A DNA stretch of 64,000 nucleotides from Medicago truncatula (taxonomy: Eukaryota > Streptophyta > Magnoliopsida > Fabales > Fabaceae), in the NCBI RefSeq assembly GCF_003473485.1, contig NC_053043.1, forward strand, positions 30,852,576 to 30,916,575. Reading direction: 5' to 3'. The position numbers and the translations under genes are program-made. The notes beneath the pieces are model-generated. The model did not search any database and was not told the DNA's origin. It worked only from the letters and a program-made list of their open reading frames with translations. Position 1 is the first letter of the stretch; every line of letters starts with the position of its first letter. Positions 24,432 through 38,575 of this stretch are shown here, piece by piece.

Positions 24432-27400
24432 AGGTGCGATCATACCAGCACTAATGCACCGGATCCCATCAGAACTCCGCAGTTAAGCGTGCTTGGGCGA
24501 GAGTAGTACTAGGATGGGTGACCTCCTGGGAAGTCCTTGTGTTGCACCTCTTTTTGCCAAAATTTCGTGTTCTTTTTGTTAATTAGCGTAATTTTACGTC
24601 GTTTTTGAAAAATAAACTTCGATTGTATTTCATTTTTTCCGTTAATTTACGCTACCTAACACTCTATTAGTTAATTAATTAGCGTAGTTTGACGTCTTTT
24701 TTGAAAAATAAATTAGAAATGCATATATACAATTACAACGCTTTACTCTCAGGTGCGATCATACCAGCACTAATGCACCGGATCCCATCAGAACTCCGCA
24801 GTTAAGCGTGCTTGGGCGAGAGTAGTACTAGGATGGGTGACCTCCTGGGAAGTCCTTGTGTTGCACCTCTTTTTGCCAAAATTTCGTGTTCTTTTTGTTA
24901 ATTAGCGTAATTTTACGTCGTTTTTGAAAAATAAACTTCGATTGTATTTCATTTTTTCCGTTAATTTACGCTACCTAACACTCTATTAGTTAATTAATTA
25001 GCGTAGTTTGACGTCTTTTTTGAAAAATAAATTAGAAATGCATATATACAATTACAACGCTTTACTCTCAGGTGCGATCATACCAGCACTAATGCACCGG
25101 ATCCCATCAGAACTCCGCAGTTAAGCGTGCTTGGGCGAGAGTAGTACTAGGATGGGTGACCTCCTGGGAAGTCCTTGTGTTGCACCTCTTTTTGCCAAAA
25201 TTTCGTGTTCTTTTTGTTAATTAGCGTAATTTTACGTCGTTTTTGAAAAATAAACTTCGATTGTATTTCATTTTTTCCGTTAATTTACGCTACCTAACAC
25301 TCTATTAGTTAATTAATTAGCGTAGTTTGACGTCTTTTTTGAAAAATAAATTAGAAATGCATATATACAATTACAACGCTTTACTCTCAGGTGCGATCAT
25401 ACCAGCACTAATGCACCGGATCCCATCAGAACTCCGCAGTTAAGCGTGCTTGGGCGAGAGTAGTACTAGGATGGGTGACCTCCTGGGAAGTCCTTGTGTT
25501 GCACCTCTTTTTGCCAAAATTTCGTGTTCTTTTTGTTAATTAGCGTAATTTTACGTCGTTTTTGAAAAATAAACTTCGATTGTATTTCATTTTTTCCGTT
25601 AATTTACGCTACCTAACACTCTATTAGTTAATTAATTAGCGTAGTTTGACGTCTTTTTTGAAAAATAAATTAGAAATGCATATATACAATTACAACGCTT
25701 TACTCTCAGGTGCGATCATACCAGCACTAATGCACCGGATCCCATCAGAACTCCGCAGTTAAGCGTGCTTGGGCGAGAGTAGTACTAGGATGGGTGACCT
25801 CCTGGGAAGTCCTTGTGTTGCACCTCTTTTTGCCAAAATTTCGTGTTCTTTTTGTTAATTAGCGTAATTTTACGTCGTTTTTGAAAAATAAACTTCGATT
25901 GTATTTCATTTTTTCCGTTAATTTACGCTACCTAACACTCTATTAGTTAATTAATTAGCGTAGTTTGACGTCTTTTTTGAAAAATAAATTAGAAATGCAT
26001 ATATACAATTACAACGCTTTACTCTCAGGTGCGATCATACCAGCACTAATGCACCGGATCCCATCAGAACTCCGCAGTTAAGCGTGCTTGGGCGAGAGTA
26101 GTACTAGGATGGGTGACCTCCTGGGAAGTCCTTGTGTTGCACCTCTTTTTGCCAAAATTTCGTGTTCTTTTTGTTAATTAGCGTAATTTTACGTCGTTTT
26201 TGAAAAATAAACTTCGATTGTATTTCATTTTTTCCGTTAATTTACGCTACCTAACACTCTATTAGTTAATTAATTAGCGTAGTTTGACGTCTTTTTTGAA
26301 AAATAAATTAGAAATGCATATATACAATTACAACGCTTTACTCTCAGGTGCGATCATACCAGCACTAATGCACCGGATCCCATCAGAACTCCGCAGTTAA
26401 GCGTGCTTGGGCGAGAGTAGTACTAGGATGGGTGACCTCCTGGGAAGTCCTTGTGTTGCACCTCTTTTTGCCAAAATTTCGTGTTCTTTTTGTTAATTAG
26501 CGTAATTTTACGTCGTTTTTGAAAAATAAACTTCGATTGTATTTCATTTTTTCCGTTAATTTACGCTACCTAACACTCTATTAGTTAATTAATTAGCGTA
26601 GTTTGACGTCTTTTTTGAAAAATAAATTAGAAATGCATATATACAATTACAACGCTTTACTCTCAGGTGCGATCATACCAGCACTAATGCACCGGATCCC
26701 ATCAGAACTCCGCAGTTAAGCGTGCTTGGGCGAGAGTAGTACTAGGATGGGTGACCTCCTGGGAAGTCCTTGTGTTGCACCTCTTTTTGCCAAAATTTCG
26801 TGTTCTTTTTGTTAATTAGCGTAATTTTACGTCGTTTTTGAAAAATAAACTTCGATTGTATTTCATTTTTTCCGTTAATTTACGCTACCTAACACTCTAT
26901 TAGTTAATTAATTAGCGTAGTTTGACGTCTTTTTTGAAAAATAAATTAGAAATGCATATATACAATTACAACGCTTTACTCTCAGGTGCGATCATACCAG
27001 CACTAATGCACCGGATCCCATCAGAACTCCGCAGTTAAGCGTGCTTGGGCGAGAGTAGTACTAGGATGGGTGACCTCCTGGGAAGTCCTTGTGTTGCACC
27101 TCTTTTTGCCAAAATTTCGTGTTCTTTTTGTTAATTAGCGTAATTTTACGTCGTTTTTGAAAAATAAACTTCGATTGTATTTCATTTTTTCCGTTAATTT
27201 ACGCTACCTAACACTCTATTAGTTAATTAATTAGCGTAGTTTGACGTCTTTTTTGAAAAATAAATTAGAAATGCATATATACAATTACAACGCTTTACTC
27301 TCAGGTGCGATCATACCAGCACTAATGCACCGGATCCCATCAGAACTCCGCAGTTAAGCGTGCTTGGGCGAGAGTAGTACTAGGATGGGTGACCTCCTGG

Positions 27401-30400
27401 GAAGTCCTTGTGTTGCACCTCTTTTTGCCAAAATTTCGTGTTCTTTTTGTTAATTAGCGTAATTTTACGTCGTTTTTGAAAAATAAACTTCGATTGTATT
27501 TCATTTTTTCCGTTAATTTACGCTACCTAACACTCTATTAGTTAATTAATTAGCGTAGTTTGACGTCTTTTTTGAAAAATAAATTAGAAATGCATATATA
27601 CAATTACAACGCTTTACTCTCAGGTGCGATCATACCAGCACTAATGCACCGGATCCCATCAGAACTCCGCAGTTAAGCGTGCTTGGGCGAGAGTAGTACT
27701 AGGATGGGTGACCTCCTGGGAAGTCCTTGTGTTGCACCTCTTTTTGCCAAAATTTCGTGTTCTTTTTGTTAATTAGCGTAATTTTACGTCGTTTTTGAAA
27801 AATAAACTTCGATTGTATTTCATTTTTTCCGTTAATTTACGCTACCTAACACTCTATTAGTTAATTAATTAGCGTAGTTTGACGTCTTTTTTGAAAAATA
27901 AATTAGAAATGCATATATACAATTACAACGCTTTACTCTCAGGTGCGATCATACCAGCACTAATGCACCGGATCCCATCAGAACTCCGCAGTTAAGCGTG
28001 CTTGGGCGAGAGTAGTACTAGGATGGGTGACCTCCTGGGAAGTCCTTGTGTTGCACCTCTTTTTGCCAAAATTTCGTGTTCTTTTTGTTAATTAGCGTAA
28101 TTTTACGTCGTTTTTGAAAAATAAACTTCGATTGTATTTCATTTTTTCCGTTAATTTACGCTACCTAACACTCTATTAGTTAATTAATTAGCGTAGTTTG
28201 ACGTCTTTTTTGAAAAATAAATTAGAAATGCATATATACAATTACAACGCTTTACTCTCAGGTGCGATCATACCAGCACTAATGCACCGGATCCCATCAG
28301 AACTCCGCAGTTAAGCGTGCTTGGGCGAGAGTAGTACTAGGATGGGTGACCTCCTGGGAAGTCCTTGTGTTGCACCTCTTTTTGCCAAAATTTCGTGTTC
28401 TTTTTGTTAATTAGCGTAATTTTACGTCGTTTTTGAAAAATAAACTTCGATTGTATTTCATTTTTCCGTTAATTTACGCTACCTAACACTCTATTAGTTA
28501 ATTAATTAGCGTAGTTTGACGTCTTTTTTGAAAAATAAATTAGAAATGCATATATACAATTACAACGCTTTACTCTCAGGTGCGATCATACCAGCACTAA
28601 TGCACCGGATCCCATCAGAACTCCGCAGTTAAGCGTGCTTGGGCGAGAGTAGTACTAGGATGGGTGACCTCCTGGGAAGTCCTTGTGTTGCACCTCTTTT
28701 TGCCAAAATTTCGTGTTCTTTTTGTTAATTAGCGTAATTTTACGTCGTTTTTGAAAAATAAACTTCGATTGTATTTCATTTTTTCCGTTAATTTACGCTA
28801 CTAACACTCTATTAGTTAATTAATTAGCGTAGTTTGACGTCTTTTTTGAAAAATAAATTAGAAATGCATATATACAATTACAACGCTTTACTCTCAGGTG
28901 CGATCATACCAGCACTAATGCACCGGATCCCATCAGAACTCCGCAGTTAAGCGTGCTTGGGCGAGAGTAGTACTAGGATGGGTGACCTCCTGGGAAGTCC
29001 TTGTGTTGCACCTCTTTTTGCCAAAATTTCGTGTTCTTTTTGTTAATTAGCGTAATTTTACGTCGTTTTTGAAAAATAAACTTCGATTGTATTTCATTTT
29101 TTCCGTTAATTTACGCTACCTAACACTCTATTAGTTAATTAATTAGCGTAGTTTGACGTCTTTTTTGAAAAATAAATTAGAAATGCATATATACAATTAC
29201 AACGCTTTACTCTCAGGTGCGATCATACCAGCACTAATGCACCGGATCCCATCAGAACTCCGCAGTTAAGCGTGCTTGGGCGAGAGTAGTACTAGGATGG
29301 GTGACCTCCTGGGAAGTCCTTGTGTTGCACCTCTTTTTGCCAAAATTTCGTGTTCTTTTTGTTAATTAGCGTAATTTTACGTCGTTTTTGAAAAATAAAC
29401 TTCGATTGTATTTCATTTTTTCCGTTAATTTACGCTACCTAACACTCTATTAGTTAATTAATTAGCGTAGTTTGACGTCTTTTTTGAAAAATAAATTAGA
29501 AATGCATATATACAATTACAACGCTTTACTCTCAGGTGCGATCATACCAGCACTAATGCACCGGATCCCATCAGAACTCCGCAGTTAAGCGTGCTTGGGC
29601 GAGAGTAGTACTAGGATGGGTGACCTCCTGGGAAGTCCTTGTGTTGCACCTCTTTTTGCCAAAATTTCGTGTTCTTTTTGTTAATTAGCGTAATTTTACG
29701 TCGTTTTTGAAAAATAAACTTCGATTGTATTTCATTTTTTCCGTTAATTTACGCTACCTAACACTCTATTAGTTAATTAATTAGCGTAGTTTGACGTCTT
29801 TTTTGAAAAATAAATTAGAAATGCATATATACAATTACAACGCTTTACTCTCAGGTGCGATCATACCAGCACTAATGCACCGGATCCCATCAGAACTCCG
29901 CAGTTAAGCGTGCTTGGGCGAGAGTAGTACTAGGATGGGTGACCTCCTGGGAAGTCCTTGTGTTGCACCTCTTTTTGCCAAAATTTCGTGTTCTTTTTGT
30001 TAATTAGCGTAATTTTACGTCGTTTTTGAAAAATAAACTTCGATTGTATTTCATTTTTTCCGTTAATTTACGCTACCTAACACTCTATTAGTTAATTAAT
30101 TAGCGTAGTTTGACGTCTTTTTTGAAAAATAAATTAGAAATGCATATATACAATTACAACGCTTTACTCTCAGGTGCGATCATACCAGCACTAATGCACC
30201 GGATCCCATCAGAACTCCGCAGTTAAGCGTGCTTGGGCGAGAGTAGTACTAGGATGGGTGACCTCCTGGGAAGTCCTTGTGTTGCACCTCTTTTTTCCAA
30301 AATTTCTTGTTCTTTTTGTTAATTAGCGTAATTTTACGTCGTTTTTGAAAAATAACTTCAATTGTATTTCATTTTTTCCGTTAATTTACGCTACCTAACA

Positions 30401-33400
30401 CTCTATTAGTTAATTAATTAGCGTAGTTTGACGTCTTTTTTGAAAAATAAATTAGAAATGCATATATACAATTACAACGCTTTACTCTCAGGTGCGATCA
30501 TACCAGCACTAATGCACCGGATCCCATCAGAACTCCGCAGTTAAGCGTGCTTGGGCGAGAGTAGTACTAGGATGGGTGACCTCCTGGGAAGTCCTTGTGT
30601 TGCACCTCTTTTTGCCAAAATTTCGTGTTCTTTTTGTTAATTAGCGTAATTTTACGTCGTTTTTGAAAAATAAACTTCGATTGTATTTCATTTTTTCCGT
30701 TAATTTACGCTACCTAACACTCTATTAGTTAATTAATTAGCGTAGTTTGACGTCTTTTTTGAAAAATAAATTAGAAATGCATATATACAATTACAACGCT
30801 TTACTCTCAGGTGCGATCATACCAGCACTAATGCACCGGATCCCATCAGAACTCCGCAGTTAAGCGTGCTTGGGCGAGAGTAGTACTAGGATGGGTGACC
30901 TCCTGGGAAGTCCTTGTGTTGCACCTCTTTTTGCCAAAATTTCGTGTTCTTTTTGTTAATTAGCGTAATTTTACGTCGTTTTTGAAAAATAAACTTCGAT
31001 TGTATTTCATTTTTTCCGTTAATTTACGCTACCTAACACTCTATTAGTTAATTAATTAGCGTAGTTTGACGTCTTTTTTGAAAAATAAATTAGAAATGCA
31101 TATATACAATTACAACGCTTTACTCTCAGGTGCGATCATACCAGCACTAATGCACCGGATCCCATCAGAACTCCGCAGTTAAGCGTGCTTGGGCGAGAGT
31201 AGTACTAGGATGGGTGACCTCCTGGGAAGTCCTTGTGTTGCACCTCTTTTTGCCAAAATTTCGTGTTCTTTTTGTTAATTAGCGTAATTTTACGTCGTTT
31301 TTGAAAAATAAACTTCGATTGTATTTCATTTTTTCCGTTAATTTACGCTACCTAACACTCTATTAGTTAATTAATTAGCGTAGTTTGACGTCTTTTTTGA
31401 AAAATAAATTAGAAATGCATATATACAATTACAACGCTTTACTCTCAGGTGCGATCATACCAGCACTAATGCACCGGATCCCATCAGAACTCCGCAGTTA
31501 AGCGTGCTTGGGCGAGAGTAGTACTAGGATGGGTGACCTCCTGGGAAGTCCTTGTGTTGCACCTCTTTTTGCCAAAATTTCGTGTTCTTTTTGTTAATTA
31601 GCGTAATTTTACGTCGTTTTTGAAAAATAAACTTCGATTGTATTTCATTTTTTCCGTTAATTTACGCTACCTAACACTCTATTAGTTAATTAATTAGCGT
31701 AGTTTGACGTCTTTTTTGAAAAATAAATTAGAAATGCATATATACAATTACAACGCTTTACTCTCAGGTGCGATCATACCAGCACTAATGCACCGGATCC
31801 CATCAGAACTCCGCAGTTAAGCGTGCTTGGGCGAGAGTAGTACTAGGATGGGTGACCTCCTGGGAAGTCCTTGTGTTGCACCTCTTTTTGCCAAAATTTC
31901 GTGTTCTTTTTGTTAATTAGCGTAATTTTACGTCGTTTTTGAAAAATAAACTTCGATTGTATTTCATTTTTTCCGTTAATTTACGCTACCTAACACTCTA
32001 TTAGTTAATTAATTAGCGTAGTTTGACGTCTTTTTTGAAAAATAAATTAGAAATGCATATATACAATTACAACGCTTTACTCTCAGGTGCGATCATACCA
32101 GCACTAATGCACCGGATCCCATCAGAACTCCGCAGTTAAGCGTGCTTGGGCGAGAGTAGTACTAGGATGGGTGACCTCCTGGGAAGTCCTTGTGTTGCAC
32201 CTCTTTTTGCCAAAATTTCGTGTTCTTTTTGTTAATTAGCGTAATTTTACGTCGTTTTTGAAAAATAAACTTCGATTGTATTTCATTTTTTCCGTTAATT
32301 TACGCTACCTAACACTCTATTAGTTAATTAATTAGCGTAGTTTGACGTCTTTTTTGAAAAATAAATTAGAAATGCATATATACAATTACAACGCTTTACT
32401 CTCAGGTGCGATCATACCAGCACTAATGCACCGGATCCCATCAGAACTCCGCAGTTAAGCGTGCTTGGGCGAGAGTAGTACTAGGATGGGTGACCTCCTG
32501 GGAAGTCCTTGTGTTGCACCTCTTTTTGCCAAAATTTCGTGTTCTTTTTGTTAATTAGCGTAATTTTACGTCGTTTTTGAAAAATAAACTTCGATTGTAT
32601 TTCATTTTTTCCGTTAATTTACGCTACCTAACACTCTATTAGTTAATTAATTAGCGTAGTTTGACGTCTTTTTTGAAAAATAAATTAGAAATGCATATAT
32701 ACAATTACAACGCTTTACTCTCAGGTGCGATCATACCAGCACTAATGCACCGGATCCCATCAGAACTCCGCAGTTAAGCGTGCTTGGGCGAGAGTAGTAC
32801 TAGGATGGGTGACCTCCTGGGAAGTCCTTGTGTTGCACCTCTTTTTGCCAAAATTTCGTGTTCTTTTTGTTAATTAGCGTAATTTTACGTCGTTTTTGAA
32901 AAATAAACTTCGATTGTATTTCATTTTTTCCGTTAATTTACGCTACCTAACACTCTATTAGTTAATTAATTAGCGTAGTTTGACGTCTTTTTTGAAAAAT
33001 AAATTAGAAATGCATATATACAATTACAACGCTTTACTCTCAGGTGCGATCATACCAGCACTAATGCACCGGATCCCATCAGAACTCCGCAGTTAAGCGT
33101 GCTTGGGCGAGAGTAGTACTAGGATGGGTGACCTCCTGGGAAGTCCTTGTGTTGCACCTCTTTTTGCCAAAATTTCGTGTTCTTTTTGTTAATTAGCGTA
33201 ATTTTACGTCGTTTTTGAAAAATAAACTTCGATTGTATTTCATTTTTTCCGTTAATTTACGCTACCTAACACTCTATTAGTTAATTAATTAGCGTAGTTT
33301 GACGTCTTTTTTGAAAAATAAATTAGAAATGCATATATACAATTACAACGCTTTACTCTCAGGTGCGATCATACCAGCACTAATGCACCGGATCCCATCA

Positions 33401-36400
33401 GAACTCCGCAGTTAAGCGTGCTTGGGCGAGAGTAGTACTAGGATGGGTGACCTCCTGGGAAGTCCTTGTGTTGCACCTCTTTTTGCCAAAATTCGTGTTC
33501 TTTTGTTAATTAGCGTAATTTTACGTCGTTTTTGAAAATAAACTTCGATTGTATTTCATTTTTTCCGTTAATTTACGCTACCTAACACTCTATTAGTTAA
33601 TTAATTAGCGTAGTTTGACGTCTTTTTTGAAAAATAAATTAGAAATGCATATATACAATTACAACGCTTTACTCTCAGGTGCGATCATACCAGCACTAAT
33701 GCACCGGATCCCATCAGAACTCCGCAGTTAAGCGTGCTTGGGCGAGAGTAGTACTAGGATGGGTGACCTCCTGGGAAGTCCTTGTGTTGCACCTCTTTTT
33801 GCCAAAATTTCGTGTTCTTTTTGTTAATTAGCGTAATTTTACGTCGTTTTTGAAAAATAAACTTCGATTGTATTTCATTTTTTCCGTTAATTTACGCTAC
33901 CTAACACTCTATTAGTTAATTAATTAGCGTAGTTTGACGTCTTTTTTGAAAAATAAATTAGAAATGCATATATACAATTACAACGCTTTACTCTCAGGTG
34001 CGATCATACCAGCACTAATGCACCGGATCCCATCAGAACTCCGCAGTTAAGCGTGCTTGGGCGAGAGTAGTACTAGGATGGGTGACCTCCTGGGAAGTCC
34101 TTGTGTTGCACCTCTTTTTGCCAAAATTTCGTGTTCTTTTTGTTAATTAGCGTAATTTTACGTCGTTTTTGAAAAATAAACTTCGATTGTATTTCATTTT
34201 TTCCGTTAATTTACGCTACCTAACACTCTATTAGTTAATTAATTAGCGTAGTTTGACGTCTTTTTTGAAAAATAAATTAGAAATGCATATATACAATTAC
34301 AACGCTTTACTCTCAGGTGCGATCATACCAGCACTAATGCACCGGATCCCATCAGAACTCCGCAGTTAAGCGTGCTTGGGCGAGAGTAGTACTAGGATGG
34401 GTGACCTCCTGGGAAGTCCTTGTGTTGCACCTCTTTTTGCCAAAATTTCGTGTTCTTTTTGTTAATTAGCGTAATTTTACGTCGTTTTTGAAAAATAAAC
34501 TTCGATTGTATTTCATTTTTTCCGTTAATTTACGCTACCTAACACTCTATTAGTTAATTAATTAGCGTAGTTTGACGTCTTTTTTGAAAAATAAATTAGA
34601 AATGCATATATACAATTACAACGCTTTACTCTCAGGTGCGATCATACCAGCACTAATGCACCGGATCCCATCAGAACTCCGCAGTTAAGCGTGCTTGGGC
34701 GAGAGTAGTACTAGGATGGGTGACCTCCTGGGAAGTCCTTGTGTTGCACCTCTTTTTGCCAAAATTTCGTGTTCTTTTTGTTAATTAGCGTAATTTTACG
34801 TCGTTTTTGAAAAATAAACTTCGATTGTATTTCATTTTTTCCGTTAATTTACGCTACCTAACACTCTATTAGTTAATTAATTAGCGTAGTTTGACGTCTT
34901 TTTTGAAAAATAAATTAGAAATGCATATATACAATTACAACGCTTTACTCTCAGGTGCGATCATACCAGCACTAATGCACCGGATCCCATCAGAACTCCG
35001 CAGTTAAGCGTGCTTGGGCGAGAGTAGTACTAGGATGGGTGACCTCCTGGGAAGTCCTTGTGTTGCACCTCTTTTTGCCAAAATTTCGTGTTCTTTTTGT
35101 TAATTAGCGTAATTTTACGTCGTTTTTGAAAAATAAACTTCGATTGTATTTCATTTTTTCCGTTAATTTACGCTACCTAACACTCTATTAGTTAATTAAT
35201 TAGCGTAGTTTGACGTCTTTTTTGAAAAATAAATTAGAAATGCATATATACAATTACAACGCTTTACTCTCAGGTGCGATCATACCAGCACTAATGCACC
35301 GGATCCCATCAGAACTCCGCAGTTAAGCGTGCTTGGGCGAGAGTAGTACTAGGATGGGTGACCTCCTGGGAAGTCCTTGTGTTGCACCTCTTTTTGCCAA
35401 AATTTCGTGTTCTTTTTGTTAATTAGCGTAATTTTACGTCGTTTTTGAAAAATAAACTTCGATTGTATTTCATTTTTTCCGTTAATTTACGCTACCTAAC
35501 ACTCTATTAGTTAATTAATTAGCGTAGTTTGACGTCTTTTTTGAAAATAAATTAGAAATGCATATATACAATTACAACGCTTTACTCTCAGGTGCGATCA
35601 TACCAGCACTAATGCACCGGATCCCATCAGAACTCCGCAGTTAAGCGTGCTTGGGCGAGAGTAGTACTAGGATGGGTGACCTCCTGGGAAGTCCTTGTGT
35701 TGCACCTCTTTTTGCCAAAATTTCGTGTTCTTTTTGTTAATTAGCGTAATTTTACGTCGTTTTTGAAAAATAAACTTCGATTGTATTTCATTTTTTCCGT
35801 TAATTTACGCTACCTAACACTCTATTAGTTAATTAATTAGCGTAGTTTGACGTCTTTTTTGAAAAATAAATTAGAAATGCATATATACAATTACAACGCT
35901 TTACTCTCAGGTGCGATCATACCAGCACTAATGCACCGGATCCCATCAGAACTCCGCAGTTAAGCGTGCTTGGGCGAGAGTAGTACTAGGATGGGTGACC
36001 TCCTGGGAAGTCCTTGTGTTGCACCTCTTTTTGCCAAAATTTCGTGTTCTTTTTGTTAATTAGCGTAATTTTACGTCGTTTTTGAAAAATAAACTTCGAT
36101 TGTATTTCATTTTTTCCGTTAATTTACGCTACCTAACACTCTATTAGTTAATTAATTAGCGTAGTTTGACGTCTTTTTTGAAAAATAAATTAGAAATGCA
36201 TATATACAATTACAACGCTTTACTCTCAGGTGCGATCATACCAGCACTAATGCACCGGATCCCATCAGAACTCCGCAGTTAAGCGTGCTTGGGCGAGAGT
36301 AGTACTAGGATGGGTGACCTCCTGGGAAGTCCTTGTGTTGCACCTCTTTTTGCCAAAATTTCGTGTTCTTTTTGTTAATTAGCGTAATTTTACGTCGTTT

Positions 36401-37304
36401 TTGAAAAATAAACTTCGATTGTATTTCATTTTTTCCGTTAATTTACGCTACCTAACACTCTATTAGTTAATTAATTAGCGTAGTTTGACGTCTTTTTTGA
36501 AAAATAAATTAGAAATGCATATATACAATTACAACGCTTTACTCTCAGGTGCGATCATACCAGCACTAATGCACCGGATCCCATCAGAACTCCGCAGTTA
36601 AGCGTGCTTGGGCGAGAGTAGTACTAGGATGGGTGACCTCCTGGGAAGTCCTTGTGTTGCACCTCTTTTTGCCAAAATTTCGTGTTCTTTTTGTTAATTA
36701 GCGTAATTTTACGTCGTTTTTGAAAAATAAACTTCGATTGTATTTCATTTTTTCCGTTAATTTACGCTACCTAACACTCTATTAGTTAATTAATTAGCGT
36801 AGTTTGACGTCTTTTTTGAAAAATAAATTAGAAATGCATATATACAATTACAACGCTTTACTCTCAGGTGCGATCATACCAGCACTAATGCACCGGATCC
36901 CATCAGAACTCCGCAGTTAAGCGTGCTTGGGCGAGAGTAGTACTAGGATGGGTGACCTCCTGGGAAGTCCTTGTGTTGCACCTCTTTTTGCCAAAATTTC
37001 GTGTTCTTTTTGTTAATTAGCGTAATTTTACGTCGTTTTTGAAAAATAAACTTCGATTGTATTTCATTTTTTCCGTTAATTTACGCTACCTAACACTCTA
37101 TTAGTTAATTAATTAGCGTAGTTTGACGTCTTTTTTGAAAAATAAATTAGAAATGCATATATACAATTACAACGCTTTACTCTCAGGTGCGATCATACCA
37201 GCACTAATGCACCGGATCCCATCAGAACTCCGCAGTTAAGCGTGCTTGGGCGAGAGTAGTACTAGGATGGGTGACCTCCTGGGAAGTCCTTGTGTTGCAC
37301 CTCT
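24432..37304 (+). rRNA. 5S genes 84-124, uniform long units
   Basis: Starts: 24432, 24751, 25070, 25389, 25708, 26027, 26346, 26665, 26984, 27303, 27622, 27941, 28260, 28578, 28896, 29215, 29534, 29853, 30172, 30490, 30809, 31128, 31447, 31766, 32085, 32404, 32723, 33042, 33361, 33677, 33996, 34315, 34634, 34953, 35272, 35590, 35909, 36228, 36547, 36866, 37185. Thirty-six of the 41 intervals are exactly 319 bp. The exceptions follow 28260, 28578, 30172, 33361 (three bases short) and 35272, and all lie in the spacer. The spacer after 30172 also carries substitutions. Confidence 0.97.
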
Positions 37305-38455
37305 TTTTGCCAAAATTTCGTGTTCTTTTTGTTAATTAGCGTAATTTTACGTCGTTTTTGAAAAATAAACTTCGATTGTATTTCATTTTTTCCGTTAATT
37401 TACGCTACCTAACACTCTATTAGTTAATTAATTAGCGTAGTTTGACGTCTTTTTTGAAAAATAAATTAGAAATGCATATATACAATTACAACGCTTTACT
37501 CTCAGGTGCGATCATACCAGCACTAATGCACCGGATCCCATCAGAACTCCGCAGTTAAGCGTGCTTGGGCGAGAGTAGTACTAGGATGGGTGACCTCCTG
37601 GGAAGTCCTTGTGTTGCACCTCTTTTTGCCAAAATTTCGTGTTCTTTTTGTTAATTAGCGTAATTTTACGTCGTTTTGAAAATAAACTTCGATTGTATTT
37701 CATTTTTTCCGTTAATTTACGCTACCTAACACTCTATTAGTTAATTAATTAGCGTAGTTTGACGTCTTTTTGAAAAATAAATTAGAAATGCATATATACA
37801 ATTACAACGCTTTACTCTCAGGTGCGATCATACCAGCACTAATGCACCGGATCCCATCAGAACTCCGCAGTTAAGCGTGCTTGGGCGAGAGTAGTACTAG
37901 GATGGGTGACCTCCTGGGAAGTCCTTGTGTTGCACCTCTTTTTGCCAAAATTTCGTGTTCTTTTTGTTAATTAGCGTAATTTTACGTCGTTTTTGAAAAA
38001 TAAACTTCGATTGTATTTCATTTTTTCCGTTAATTTACGCTACCTAACACTCTATTAGTTAATTAATTAGCGTAGTTTGACGTCTTTTTTGAAAAATAAA
38101 TTAGAAATGCATATATACAATTACAACGCTTTACTCTCAGGTGCGATCATACCAGCACTAATGCACCGGATCCCATCAGAACTCCGCAGTTAAGCGTGCT
38201 TGGGCGAGAGTAGTACTAGGATGGGTGACCTCCTGGGAAGTCCTTGTGTTGCACCTCTTTTTGCCAAAATTTCGTGTTCTTTTTGTTAATTAGCGTAATT
38301 TTACGTCGTTTTTGAAAATAAACTTCGATTGTATTTCATTTTTTCCGTTAATTTACGCTACCTAACACTCTATTAGTTAATTAATTAGCGTAGTTTGACG
38401 TCTTTTTTGAAAAATAAATTAGAAATGCATAATACAATTACAACGCTTTACTCTC

Positions 38456-38575
38456 AGGTGCGATCATACCAGCACTAATGCACCGGATCCCATCAGAACT
38501 CCGCAGTTAAGCGTGCTTGGGCGAGAGTAGTACTAGGATGGGTGACCTCCTGGGAAGTCCTTGTGTTGCACCTCT
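38456..38575 (+). rRNA. 5S gene 128, altered TATA-like motif
   Basis: The gene is consensus, but its upstream element reads GCATAATAC in place of GCATATATAC (about 38,427-38,435), losing one T of the TATATA motif. In characterised plant 5S genes changes here weaken transcription. Unlike most nearby changes this one is not in a homopolymer, though a dinucleotide-run miscall is possible. Confidence 0.9.
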
